From Betaproteobacteria bacterium (GTDB lineage: Bacteria; Pseudomonadota; Gammaproteobacteria; Burkholderiales; Burkholderiaceae_C), in the NCBI GenBank assembly GCA_009918225.1, contig RGEP01000046.1:1-10441 (forward strand): a DNA stretch of 10,441 nt. The letters run 5' to 3'. Shown piece after piece: positions 1 to 5,727 of the stretch. The notes under the pieces were generated by a model. That model was given only the letters and a program-made list of their open reading frames with translations, was not told the origin of the DNA and did no database searches. The position numbers and the translations under genes were made by a program. Every line of letters begins with the position of its first letter. The stretch's first letter is position 1.

Positions 1-156
1 TTCATGAGTGAAGGTTCTCCGGTTGGTAAGGTCTTGAAACAGTTATCCCAGGCCCTTGGGCCCAGCAACCCCATGATTGTTGCGGCTAATGGGTGTCGAA
101 TTCGTGACGGATGCCGGTGGCAGCCCGAAGTGTTGTGTGAATCCAACTGAGCAGTT
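1..156. other. Lower-GC left edge with short open frames on both strands
   Basis: No gene is recognised here. By hand count G+C over positions 1-180 is about 54 %, clearly below the GC-rich coding regions that follow. On the plus strand a 48-codon frame runs from an ATG at 4 to a TGA at 148-150. On the minus strand an ATG at 74 opens a frame that leaves the window at position 1, and its peptide contains GPRAWDNCFKTLPTGEPSL. Neither product matches a family I can name, and both frames are too short for coding potential to be judged. This could be the edge of a mobile element or repeated sequence, the end of an unrelated gene, or plain intergenic DNA. Confidence 0.3.
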
Positions 157-1761
157 TTAGGGGATGGCCCAAACGTTCGGGTAATCCCGCATTGGCCCGG
201 CCGGATCCCGCATTGGTCCGGCCGGATCCCGCAATGGCGCGGCCTCAAGGCAGGGCGCCACGGCGCCGCTCAGGCGCGGCGCGCCAACCGGCGAACCACT
301 GGCGGCAGCACCAGCACCGCCAAGACCACCCCCAGCAGCACCACCGACACCGGGCGCTCCAAGAAGACGCCCCAGCGGCCTTCGCCGATCGACAAGGCGT
401 TGCTTGCGCATCTGCGCTTCGGCCATGGGCCCCATGATCATGCCCACGATCACCGGGGCGGTGGGGAAGTCCAGCCGGCGCAGTGCCAGGCCCAAGAGGC
501 CGGTGCCCAGCATCAGGTACAGGTCGAAGGCACTTTGGCGCATGCCGTACACGCCCACGGTGGCAAAGATCAGGATGCCGGCATACAGCGGCGCGCGGGG
601 AATCTGCAGCAGCTTCACCCACAGCCCCACCAGGGGCAGGTTGAGCACGAGCAGCATCACGTTGCCGATGTACAGCGACGCAATCAGCGCCCACACCAGG
701 TTGGCCGAGTTGGTGAACAGCTGCGGCCCGGCTTGAATGCCGTAGTTCTGCAGGGCCGACAGCATGATGGCCGCCGTGACCGTGGTGGGAATGCCCAAGG
801 TGAGCATGGGCACCAGGGCCGCGGTGACCGAAGCGTTGTTGGCCGCCTCGGGCCCGGCCACCCCCTCGATGGCCCCGGTGGTGCCGAACTCTTCTGGGTG
901 CTTGGACAGCTTGCGCTCGGTGGCGTAGCTCAAGAAGGTGGGGATTTCCGCGCCGCCGGCCGGGATGGTGCCAAAGGGAAAGCCAAAAGCGGTGCCGCGC
1001 AGCCACGCCGGCCAGGAGCGGCGCCATTCCTCGCGTGTCATGTGCACACGGCCGGAGCGTTGAATGGTGTTGGAGCTCTTGCCTTCGTACAGCGCGGTGT
1101 ACAGCGCTTCGCCCACGGCGAACAGGCCCACGGCCACCAGCACCACCTCGATGCCGTCCATGAACTCCGGCACGCCCCCGGTGTAGCGAACCGTGGCCGT
1201 GATTTGATCGATGCCCACCAGGCCAATGGCCAGGCCGATGAACAGTGCGGTGATCCCGCGCAAGGCGCTTTGACCCAAGACGGCGCTGACCGTGGTGAAG
1301 GCCAGCAACATCAGGCAGAAGTATTCCGGCGGGCCCAACTGCACCGCGGCGTTGGCCACCCACGGGGCGAAGAGGGTCACCAAGACGGTGGCGATGGTGC
1401 CGGCCACAAAGGACCCGATGGCCGAGGTGGCCAGCGCCGCGCCAGCGCGGCCGTTTCGGGCCATCTTGAAGCCTTCCATGGCCGTGACCATGGTGGCGGT
1501 TTCACCCGGCGTGTTCAGCAGGATGGAGGTGGTGGAGCCGCCATACATTGCGCCGTAATAGATGCCGGCAAAGAAGATCATCGAGGCCGTGGGTTCGACC
1601 TGTGCGGTGATGGGCAGCAGCATGGCCACTGTGACCGCTGGGCCCAGGCCGGGCAACACGCCGATGGCCGTGCCGATGGCGCAGCCCACAAAGGCCCACA
1701 TCAGGTTGATGGGGGTGGCAGCGGTGGCAAAGCCCGCCAACAGTTGGGTGGTGATGTCCAT
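157..1761 (-). CDS. tctA: TctA, large permease of a tripartite tricarboxylate transporter; 3' end frame-shifted
   Basis: This is the large membrane subunit of the TTT family, which moves a carboxylate delivered by TctC across the inner membrane, driven by an ion gradient. The family signatures are visible: GVLPGLGP at residues 34-41, YGAMYGGSTTSILLNTPGE at 69-87, and GPEAANNA at 303-310, among many hydrophobic helices. The ATG at 1761 lies 27 bp after tctB and has only a weak ribosome site. Through Gln454 the protein is ordinary. From there the frame gives a Gly/Ala/Pro-rich, non-membrane tail to residue 534. If one base is skipped at 399, reading resumes as ALSIGEGRWGVFLERP and continues through a hydrophobic helix to a stop at 270-272. 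That restores 496 residues, the usual family size. The family call is firm. Whether the lesion is real or a sequencing error cannot be decided here. Confidence 0.9.
   Translation of the reverse strand: MDITTQLLAGFATAATPINLMWAFVGCAIGTAIGVLPGLGPAVTVAMLLPITAQVEPTASMIFFAGIYYGAMYGGSTTSILLNTPGETATMVTAMEGFKMARNGRAGAALATSAIGSFVAGTIATVLVTLFAPWVANAAVQLGPPEYFCLMLLAFTTVSAVLGQSALRGITALFIGLAIGLVGIDQITATVRYTGGVPEFMDGIEVVLVAVGLFAVGEALYTALYEGKSSNTIQRSGRVHMTREEWRRSWPAWLRGTAFGFPFGTIPAGGAEIPTFLSYATERKLSKHPEEFGTTGAIEGVAGPEAANNASVTAALVPMLTLGIPTTVTAAIMLSALQNYGIQAGPQLFTNSANLVWALIASLYIGNVMLLVLNLPLVGLWVKLLQIPRAPLYAGILIFATVGVYGMRQSAFDLYLMLGTGLLGLALRRLDFPTAPVIVGMIMGPMAEAQMRKQRLVDRRRPLGRLLGAPGVGGAAGGGLGGAGAAASGSPVGAPRLSGAVAPCLEAAPLRDPAGPMRDPAGPMRDYPNVWAIP
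184..244. repeat. 21-bp tandem repeat, about 2.9 copies
   Basis: Three consecutive units start at 184, 205 and 226. Each begins ATCCCGCA(T/A)TGG and the first two end in CCGGCCGG. Units 1 and 2 differ at one base, and unit 3 is shorter and more diverged. Because GGCCGGA at 199-205 is the exact inverse of TCCGGCC at 217-223, neighbouring units can fold into a 7-bp hairpin with an 11-nt loop. The array lies just beyond the expected tctA stop codon (270-272), but inside the frame-shifted extension of tctA, where it encodes a repeated R-D-P-A-G-P-M heptad. It may be a small 3'-end structure or a replication-slippage product. Confidence 0.8.
263..282 (-). terminator. Possible GC hairpin at the expected tctA stop
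   Basis: GCGCCGC at 263-269 and GCGGCGC at 276-282 form a perfect 7-bp inverted repeat with a 6-nt loop. The loop holds TGA (minus strand, 272-270), which would be the stop codon of tctA in the undisturbed frame. No T-run follows on the minus strand, so this is not a canonical intrinsic terminator. It could only slow or stabilise the 3' end of the tct transcript. Confidence 0.2.
270..398 (-). other. Displaced original C-terminus of tctA (out of frame)
   Basis: In the frame one base away from tctA, positions 398 down to 270 encode 42 residues and a TGA. They begin ALSIGEGRWGVFLERP, continue with a Val/Leu-rich segment of about 20 residues that looks like the last transmembrane helix, and end in VVRRLARRA. 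This fits the normal end of a TctA protein far better than the Gly/Ala/Pro-rich tail read in the called frame. The junction is in the stretch TTGCG at 400-404 and its neighbours, where one extra base, or two missing ones, would explain the shift. Confidence 0.8.
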
Positions 1762-1788
1762 CGGTCAGGCGCAGGCCGTGGCGCTGCT

Positions 1789-2298
1789 TTACAACCAGCC
1801 GCTAGCCGTGAGTCCGGGCAGCGAGATATTCAGCAGCTTGGTGAAGATCCAGAAGACCGGGGCGGCGATCGCTGCGCCCACCAGAAGGTCCTTGGCCGCT
1901 TGTGTAAAGGCTGCGGGCCCGTGTGCTGCCTTGCCCTCGGCCGAGCGCAAGCCGCGCACGGCCAGCACGTAGCACAGGGCGCAGGCGGGAATGAAGCCCA
2001 CCCGCGTGATCAAGGACGCGTTCACCACGATTCCCGCGGCCACCCATGCCAGAGCCGGCCAGTCGCCCTGTTCTGCGCCCGATGGGGGCTCCACATGGGC
2101 CCAGCCCCCGCGCAAGGCCTGAAGGGTAAGCAGCGCGCCGCACAGCAGCAGCGCGCCGGCCACCACCCAGGGCAGGAAATTCGGGCCCACGCCGGCGTAA
2201 CCCGCGTCGGACGGAATGTCCAAGGCACCCCAGGCCATGAGACTGCCCAGGCCTGCAACCCCCAGCCCCGCCAGGGCCTGCACCCGCTGTGCGTTCAC
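1789..2298 (-). CDS. tctB: TctB, small membrane subunit of the tripartite tricarboxylate transporter
   Basis: This 169-residue hydrophobic protein is the poorly conserved small membrane subunit of the TTT transporter, which pairs with TctA in the inner membrane. About four membrane segments are visible, near residues 5-25, 43-63, 82-115 and 136-155. A Gly/Pro stretch (GYAGVGPNFLPW, about 33-44) after the first helix matches the usual TctB layout. Length and position between tctC and tctA are typical of the family. The start is a GTG at 2298, only 6 bp after the tctC stop, so translation is probably coupled to tctC. The stop TAA is at 1791-1789. The assignment rests on topology and operon context more than on catalytic motifs, because TctB proteins share little sequence. 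Confidence 0.85.
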   Translation of the reverse strand: MNAQRVQALAGLGVAGLGSLMAWGALDIPSDAGYAGVGPNFLPWVVAGALLLCGALLTLQALRGGWAHVEPPSGAEQGDWPALAWVAAGIVVNASLITRVGFIPACALCYVLAVRGLRSAEGKAAHGPAAFTQAAKDLLVGAAIAAPVFWIFTKLLNISLPGLTASGWL

Positions 2299-2304
2299 AA
2301 CAGC

Positions 2305-3276
2305 TTAGATCATCCCGGACTTGACCATCACGGCGCGCAGCGCTGCGAACTCGCGGTCCACGAAGTCATCGAACTCGGGGCCGGTGAGCACCGAGCCGGT
2401 CCAGTCGTTCTTGCCCAGCGACTCTTGCCAAGCCTTGGTCTTGACGGTGGCCAAGACCAGGTCGGTCAGGGCCTTGCGCTGCGCGGCGCTCAGGCCAGGC
2501 GCGCCGTACACGCCGCGCCAGTTGCCGATTTCAACGCCATAGCCCAGTTCCTTGAGCGTGGGGATGCCCTTGCTGAGCTCGCCGCTCAAGCGCTTGGGCG
2601 AGGTCACCCCGATGGGCTTCATCTTGCCCGACTCGATGTACTGGGCGAACTCCGAGAAGCCGCTGCCGCCAACGGTGACGTTGCCGCCCAAAATGGCGGC
2701 CGTGGCTTCGCCGCCCCCGCGGAAGGGCACATAGTTGATCTTGGACGCATCCACGCCCACTTCACGGGCCAGCATGGCCGCGGCGATGTGCTCGGTCGAG
2801 CCGCGCGAACCGCCGCCCCACTTCACGCTGCCCGGGTCCTTCTTCATCTGCTCGACCACGTCTTTCATGGTCTTGAAAGGGGAGTTGGCCGGCAGCACAA
2901 ACACGTTGTACTCGCTGGTCAGGCGTGCAATCGGGGTGCAGTTGGCCAGCAGGTTGACCGGGGCCTTGCTGGTGATGATGCCGCCCAGCATCACCGCGCC
3001 CATCACCATCAGGGCTTGCGGGTCGCCCTTGCTGGCATTGACGAACTGGGCCAGGCCCAGCGCCCCGGCGGCACCACCCTTGTTGTCATAGGAGACGCTG
3101 GGAACCAGGCCCGCGTCCACCATCGCCTTGCCCAGGGCACGGCCGGTGGTGTCCCAACCGCCGCCGGGGTTGGCGGGAATCATCATCTTCAGGGGACTGG
3201 CGGCCTGCGCCGCTTGGGGCCAAACCGAGGCAGCGGCCGTGGCGGCCAAGGCTTTGAGGAAGGTGTCTCGACGCAT
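2305..3276 (-). CDS. tctC: TctC, periplasmic tricarboxylate-binding protein (Bug family)
   Basis: This is the extracytoplasmic solute receptor of the TTT system. It binds a citrate-like carboxylate in the periplasm and hands it to TctA/TctB. The chosen ATG at 3276 gives 323 residues. An open frame extends further upstream to 3579, but a GGAG site sits 5 nt before this ATG and a signal peptide begins exactly there: MRRDTFLK, a hydrophobic Ala-rich core, and a likely cut after AQA at residue 25. The twin arginines are spaced differently from the Tat consensus, so Sec export is at least as likely. The ligand-loop motif NPGGGWD (36-42) resembles true tricarboxylate-type TctC more than generic Bug proteins. 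Other family segments include YDNKGGAAGALG and VKWGGGSRGSTEH. It is the first gene of tctCBA. The actual substrate cannot be read from the sequence. Confidence 0.92.
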   Translation of the reverse strand: MRRDTFLKALAATAAASVWPQAAQAASPLKMMIPANPGGGWDTTGRALGKAMVDAGLVPSVSYDNKGGAAGALGLAQFVNASKGDPQALMVMGAVMLGGIITSKAPVNLLANCTPIARLTSEYNVFVLPANSPFKTMKDVVEQMKKDPGSVKWGGGSRGSTEHIAAAMLAREVGVDASKINYVPFRGGGEATAAILGGNVTVGGSGFSEFAQYIESGKMKPIGVTSPKRLSGELSKGIPTLKELGYGVEIGNWRGVYGAPGLSAAQRKALTDLVLATVKTKAWQESLGKNDWTGSVLTGPEFDDFVDREFAALRAVMVKSGMI

Positions 3277-3281
3277 ACAAA

Positions 3282-3285
3282 CTCC
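3282..3285 (-). promoter_or_regulatory. Ribosome binding site of tctC
   Basis: GGAG on the minus strand (3285-3282) lies 5 nt upstream of the ATG at 3276. It supports this start over longer in-frame alternatives reaching back to 3579, which would overlap the BON gene. Confidence 0.65.
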
Positions 3286-3312
3286 GTATGAAGCGCCGGG
3301 ACTGTACCCTCG

Positions 3313-3336
3313 GCCGGCGCACTTGCGCGCGCCGGC
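3313..3336. terminator. Hairpin between the BON gene and tctC
   Basis: GCCGGCGC at 3313-3320 pairs perfectly with GCGCCGGC at 3329-3336 across an 8-nt loop. It lies in the 103-bp gap between the BON gene stop and the tctC start. No T-run follows on the minus strand, so full intrinsic termination is doubtful. It could attenuate read-through from the BON gene into tctCBA, or be a chance GC palindrome. Confidence 0.3.
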
Positions 3337-3379
3337 GGGGTAGGGAGATTCACGTACGGCCCTGGCCCTGGCCGCCGCC

Positions 3380-4033
3380 TCAGGGTTGCACCCGCAACTC
3401 GTTGACCACCAAGGTGATGCCCGGCGCTGACCATGCGGCGCCTTGTGCTGCATTGCGTTCGGCCCAGGAGTGCACCGACCCGCGCAGCGTGGCCGTCGAG
3501 CCGGCGATGGCCACATCGATGCCACGGGCTTCGCGTTCGGCCTGGCGCGCCAGGGCGTCCTTGATGCGGTTGCTGACATCGGTGGGCACCGTGCGGGGCT
3601 TGAGGGTGATGCGGTTGCTCACGCCCACCACGCCCATGGTTTGGTGCACCGTGCGCTCCGCGTGGCTGCGCTGGTAATCCCAGTCCACTTCGCCCGACAA
3701 GGTCACCCATCCGTGTTCCACCTTCAAGCTCAGGCGAGCGGCGGGTACCAGGGCTTGGGCCTGCAGGGCCGTTTGCAGCACCTGCGCCAGTTCGGTGTCG
3801 CTGCGTTGGTGGTTGGGCGCCAGCTTCACATCCAACTCCAACGCCAGGGCCTGAACGCCTAGCACCCGCTGAACCGCGCGCTCGACGGCGGCCTTTTCAG
3901 CATAGGTGTCGATGTGGCCGGTCAAGGTGACCACGCCGCGGTCCACCGTCACGCCAATGTGCGTGGCATTGACCGAGGGCTCCCACTCGAGTTCGTCGGT
4001 GATGTCTTTCTTGAGTTGTGCGTCGGTTTTCAT
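3380..4033 (-). CDS. Triple BON-domain protein
   Basis: BON domains are small alpha/beta modules thought to bind membranes or other surfaces, and proteins such as OsmY carry two. This 217-residue protein shows three in a row, at about residues 5-70, 77-146 and 150-216. Each carries the typical pattern of a beta strand followed by V-x-L-x-G: GVVTLTGHIDTYAEK, GWVTLSGEVDWDYQR and STATLRGSVHSWAER. There is no signal peptide, so unlike OsmY it is probably cytoplasmic, or acts at the inner face of the membrane. The ATG at 4033 was preferred over an in-frame start 25 codons upstream because the first BON domain begins immediately and a strong AGGAGG-type site precedes it. It stands alone, divergent from the Spy-like gene and 103 bp upstream of tctC. 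A general stress role is likely but inferred. Confidence 0.88.
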   Translation of the reverse strand: MKTDAQLKKDITDELEWEPSVNATHIGVTVDRGVVTLTGHIDTYAEKAAVERAVQRVLGVQALALELDVKLAPNHQRSDTELAQVLQTALQAQALVPAARLSLKVEHGWVTLSGEVDWDYQRSHAERTVHQTMGVVGVSNRITLKPRTVPTDVSNRIKDALARQAEREARGIDVAIAGSTATLRGSVHSWAERNAAQGAAWSAPGITLVVNELRVQP

Positions 4034-4310
4034 GGGGCGGGGTCCTCCTCTTGGATGTCTGGTGTGCAGTTGAACGACAGGTGCATGTTCGACCGCATGT
4101 CCGCCCATTCACTTGCCCAAACGCAAGGCCCGCTCAGCGGCGTTTGAGCCGCCTCCACACCGGCCTCCCTCGGCGCGCCGCTGCAGGCGCTGGGTTCACA
4201 AAACTACATAAAGCCGCCATCGGCGCCTTACAGCCGCTGCCCACACTGGCGGCATCGTTTGGCTGTGATGCCAGCGTGAACCCGTACACAATCTGACCGA
4301 GGAGCCCCTC
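4034..4310. promoter_or_regulatory. Divergent intergenic region between the BON gene and the Spy-like operon
   Basis: These 277 bp must hold the promoters of both divergent units. I see no strong sigma70 match on either strand. The segment 4195-4232 is locally AT-richer and contains TTCACA (4195), TACATA (4205) and TTACA (4228), which could be half-sites for an OmpR-type regulator, but their spacing is not regular. A perfect 7-bp inverted repeat, GCCGCCA at 4213-4219 and TGGCGGC at 4247-4253, encloses 27 nt. GAGGAG at 4299-4304 is the ribosome site of the Spy-like gene, 6 nt from its ATG. Autoregulation by the downstream response regulator is plausible but unproven. Confidence 0.4.
4043..4052 (-). 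promoter_or_regulatory. Strong Shine-Dalgarno of the BON gene
   Basis: The minus strand reads AAGAGGAGGA at 4052-4043, 9 nt before the ATG at 4033. It is one of the best ribosome sites in the window and fixes the start of the BON gene. Confidence 0.7.
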
Positions 4311-4964
4311 ATGAAATCTGCTTCAAGTGCCACCGTCTCCGCCCTGGTGCTGTCCGCCCTGATGGTGGGTGCAGCCTGGGCCCAAACAGCACCGGCTGCT
4401 GCTGGTGCCGCGCCCGCAGGCCCGATGGCCCAAGGCCCGCGCGGTGCGGGCCCTGGCTTTATGCACGCGGGTCCCGGCGGCCCCGGAGGGCCTGGCGGCC
4501 CTGGACGTCATGGCCACCGCGAAGGCGAGCGCGGCCACGGTGGGATGGGCATGGGCGGGGCCATGGGCCCCATGATGATGCTGATGGGCCGCGGGCAAGA
4601 CCGAGCCCTCGAACTGGTTAAGGCCACGCCGCAGCAGCGTGCAGACATCCGCCGCATTGCAGGGGCTGCGCGCGACGACCTGCGTGCCGCGCGCCAAGAT
4701 GGCCGCCCGCGCCGCGAGGCCATGCTGGCTGCGTGGACCGCTGACCGCGTGGATGCGGCAGCCCTAGAGGCCGAGCGCGCCCGCATGGCTGCGCGCCGCG
4801 ACGCCGCTGGCAAGCGCATGGTGCAGGCCATGGTGGACATCGGAGCGGTGTTGCAGGCCGACCAGCGCCGCTTGTTGGCCGATCATTGGTCGCGTCGGGG
4901 TGGCCACCGCCGTGCCGAGTGGATGGAGCTTGACGACGAGCATGCACAGGCTGTTGCTGATTGA
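4311..4964 (+). CDS. Exported Spy/CpxP-like periplasmic protein with Gly/Met/His-rich region
   Basis: The 217-residue product starts with a signal peptide (MKSAS, hydrophobic core, cleavage after AWA at residue 24). The C-terminal half (about 95-195) is charged and helical, with two degenerate copies of the LTxxQ motif typical of Spy/CpxP proteins: ATPQQR at 105-110 and LQADQR at 181-186. Family members are periplasmic chaperones or metal-responsive sensors (Spy, CpxP, ZraP, CnrR). Between them lies an unusual low-complexity stretch, residues 40-93, made of Gly-Pro-Gly triplets, then His residues, then MGMGG and MMMLM clusters, which suggests metal (possibly copper) contact. GAGGAG sits 6 nt before the ATG. 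The last 23 bp overlap the response-regulator gene, so this protein is made together with the two-component system, as expected for an envelope-stress circuit. Confidence 0.78.
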   Translation: MKSASSATVSALVLSALMVGAAWAQTAPAAAGAAPAGPMAQGPRGAGPGFMHAGPGGPGGPGGPGRHGHREGERGHGGMGMGGAMGPMMMLMGRGQDRALELVKATPQQRADIRRIAGAARDDLRAARQDGRPRREAMLAAWTADRVDAAALEAERARMAARRDAAGKRMVQAMVDIGAVLQADQRRLLADHWSRRGGHRRAEWMELDDEHAQAVAD

Positions 4965-5727
4965 AGACGACGCCCGCCTGGCCGGGATGGTCGCGGACTA
5001 TCTGGGCCAGGCGGGCTTTGTGGTGGACCGTGCGCCCACGGTGGCGCAGGCCCGCTTGGCGGTGGTGCGCCAACCGCCTGACCTCGTGCTCATGGATGTG
5101 ATGCTGCCCGATGGTGACGGGCTGGCCCTGACGGCCGAGTGGCGCCAACAGCCGCGCACCAGCGCGATGCCCATCCTGATGCTGACCGCCCGCGGTGACC
5201 CGGCTGATCGCATCCTGGGGCTGGAGCTCGGGGCCGATGACTACCTGGCCAAGCCCTTCGAGCCTCGGGAGTTGCTGGCGCGGATTCGAGCCTTGTTGCG
5301 GCGGGCGCAGCCCGGGCCGTCGCCCACCGAGGTGCTGCGCGTGGGCGACCTTGAACTCGATGTGGGGGCCCGTGCGGTGCGCCGAGCGGGGGTGGTGTGC
5401 GACCTCACCGGTTACCAGTTCGACATCTTGCTGGCTTTGGCCCGGCAGGCCGGGCGGGTGCTCAGCCGCGACCAGATCATGGAATCCTTGCGCGGGCACA
5501 GCTTGGAGGCGTACGACCGATCGATCGATGTGCATGTGTCGCGTATCAGGGCCGTGATCGAAGACGACCCGCGTGCGCCCAAGCGGGTCTTGACGGTGCG
5601 CGGCGTGGGCTACCTGCTGGCACGCCGCTCGGCTGTTGGTGAAGGCAGCGGTGAGGGCGCCGATGTGCGCGCCGAAGTGGGCGCTCAGCCCGCAGACCGG
5701 CCGCCCAAGCGCGGGGTGCGGGCTTGA
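4942..5727 (+). CDS. OmpR-family two-component response regulator
   Basis: This is a DNA-binding response regulator. The receiver domain (about 1-120) has the acidic pocket E8-D9-D10, the phosphoacceptor D52 in LMDVMLPDGDG, T82 and K104 in YLAKPF. A winged-helix DNA-binding domain follows (about 129-228), with the typical end VLTVRGVGYLL. The ATG at 4942 was chosen because HRLLLIEDD follows at once; an earlier in-frame start at 4900 would add 14 residues unlike a receiver domain. The gene begins inside the end of the Spy-like gene (23-bp overlap), and its TGA overlaps the TTG start of the kinase gene. An extra tail of about 33 residues after the winged helix (229-261), rich in Gly, Ala, Glu and Arg, is absent from typical relatives. 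It is probably CpxR-like in role; its target genes are not visible from sequence. Confidence 0.93.
   Translation: MHRLLLIEDDARLAGMVADYLGQAGFVVDRAPTVAQARLAVVRQPPDLVLMDVMLPDGDGLALTAEWRQQPRTSAMPILMLTARGDPADRILGLELGADDYLAKPFEPRELLARIRALLRRAQPGPSPTEVLRVGDLELDVGARAVRRAGVVCDLTGYQFDILLALARQAGRVLSRDQIMESLRGHSLEAYDRSIDVHVSRIRAVIEDDPRAPKRVLTVRGVGYLLARRSAVGEGSGEGADVRAEVGAQPADRPPKRGVRA

Noticed and set aside
89..160. Reading starting MGVEFVTDAGGSPK, recalling the start of a type II antitoxin
   Set aside because: Only 23 codons, no following toxin gene, no ribosome site, and the similarity covers a few residues only.
400..3291. Plus-strand open frame of 963 codons antisense to tctA, tctB and tctC
   Set aside because: It crosses three well-identified genes and the gaps between them. 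Its product is His/Gln/Gly-rich with no domain, as expected for the complement of GC-biased codons.
3277..3579. Longer N-terminus for TctC reaching back to 3579
   Set aside because: It would overlap the BON gene by 200 bp and place a clear signal peptide in the middle of the protein. The ATG at 3276 has a good ribosome site.
4018..4296. Plus-strand 92-codon frame upstream of the Spy-like gene
   Set aside because: It begins inside the BON gene and has no domain and no convincing ribosome site. It covers most of the region needed for the divergent promoters.
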